Positions 35,514 to 35,832 of a DNA stretch of 35,832 nt are shown in pieces. The notes below the pieces were generated by a model. The model was not told the DNA's origin and did no database searches. It worked only from the letters and a program-made list of their open reading frames with translations. This DNA is from Thorsellia anophelis DSM 18579 (lineage in GTDB: Bacteria > Pseudomonadota > Gammaproteobacteria > Enterobacterales > Thorselliaceae). How positions within the stretch are numbered: the first letter of the stretch is position 1; each line of letters begins with the position of its first letter. The position numbers were made by a program, and so were the translations under genes. The stretch covers positions 1 to 35,832 of the forward strand of contig NZ_FOHV01000028.1 of NCBI RefSeq assembly GCF_900111395.1, written 5' to 3'.

Positions 35514-35832
35514 ATGACCAATGAATTTATCACATTTTCACGTCCACTTAAATCATTTTTTGATAAAATATCGATTAGAGAATTTGCAAGAAAAACAAAG
35601 TTCATGCAGCGCATACGATTGTTGCAACCTGAATGTTTTTTAAGTGCTTTAATTCAAACGCTTAGCTTTAAAGATCACGCTAACTTAGCAGATATCTTAA
35701 GAATGATGGATAGTGAACTAGAGGCAAGTCAATACAAACCTTTTCATAACCAAATTAAAAAGGCTGAATGCACCACATTTATACAATCCATGGTTGAAGA
35801 GGCAACTAAAGCGCTCTTTCTTGCGCCTTTTA
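35514..35832 (+). CDS. IS4-family transposase, N-terminal part (cut by window edge)
   Basis: The frame starts at ATG 35514 and stays open for 106 codons to the window end. The start reads MTNEFITFSRPLKSFFDKIS, followed by the IREFARKTKFMQRIR and HANLADI segments and YKPFHNQIKK, as in IS4-family N-terminal domains of gammaproteobacteria. AGAGG lies upstream within a sequestering hairpin. It has the same strand and family as the C-terminal fragment at 1-477, so the two are probably copies of the same IS. Confidence 0.85.
   Translation, partial: MTNEFITFSRPLKSFFDKISIREFARKTKFMQRIRLLQPECFLSALIQTLSFKDHANLADILRMMDSELEASQYKPFHNQIKKAECTTFIQSMVEEATKALFLAPF

Noticed and set aside
1-35832. Composite transposon carrying the whole window between two IS4 copies
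   Set aside because: The enclosed genes are core metabolism in ancestral order, so contig ends at a repeated IS are a simpler explanation.

Overview
The window is AT-rich chromosomal DNA from a gammaproteobacterium close to the Enterobacterales/Orbales. Many proteins (Can, YadG, YadH, YadE, Ppx, GltA, SdhCDAB, SucABCD) can be aligned by eye almost end to end with their E. coli counterparts, and two E. coli gene blocks are kept: can-yadG-yadH-yadE and gltA/sdhCDAB-sucABCD. I saw no tRNA, rRNA or CRISPR array. The genus cannot be fixed from this sequence alone.

Layout. (1) 1-477: 3' part of an IS4-family transposase, cut by the window edge. (2) 804-9790: envelope, metal and housekeeping genes: the periplasmic zinc protein ZinT with a His-rich tail; ApaH; the deacetylase YadE; the ABC exporter YadGH; divergent from it a beta-carbonic anhydrase with an unusual Cys/His-rich N-terminal extension, followed by RseC; then MipA/OmpV, SixA and the phospholipid-asymmetry lipoprotein MlaA. 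(3) 9913-11313: MATE exporter MdtK/NorM. (4) 11314-12723: 1.4 kb without a gene, holding what look like two tandem CsrB/RsmY-class sRNAs (11 and 5 GGA motifs) with matching promoters and upstream direct repeats. (5) 12724-26239: exopolyphosphatase and citrate synthase on the minus strand, divergent from sdhCDAB and sucABCD. Together they give most of the oxidative TCA cycle, with a CRP-like site before sdhC and hairpins at several gene junctions. (6) 26467-33950: eight minus-strand genes: two luciferase-like flavin monooxygenases, two paralogous amino-acid-type binding proteins, one permease, one ATPase, one GNAT acetyltransferase and one FMN reductase. The content matches the Bacillus yxe/ytm operons for S-alkyl-cysteine (thioether) salvage. 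The two transcription units carry the same type of palindrome upstream. (7) 34423-35832: mobile-element debris: two inverted, truncated copies of an IS1634-type (DUF4277) transposase, then the 5' part of an IS4-family transposase whose ribosome binding site lies inside a long inverted repeat.

How they fit. The centre is core metabolism (TCA cycle, polyphosphate) next to a likely CsrA-sequestering RNA locus, which would be a global carbon switch. The right-hand cluster is a probable sulfur-scavenging module. Both window edges fall in halves of what may be the same IS4 element, so this may be a contig bounded by a repeated IS.
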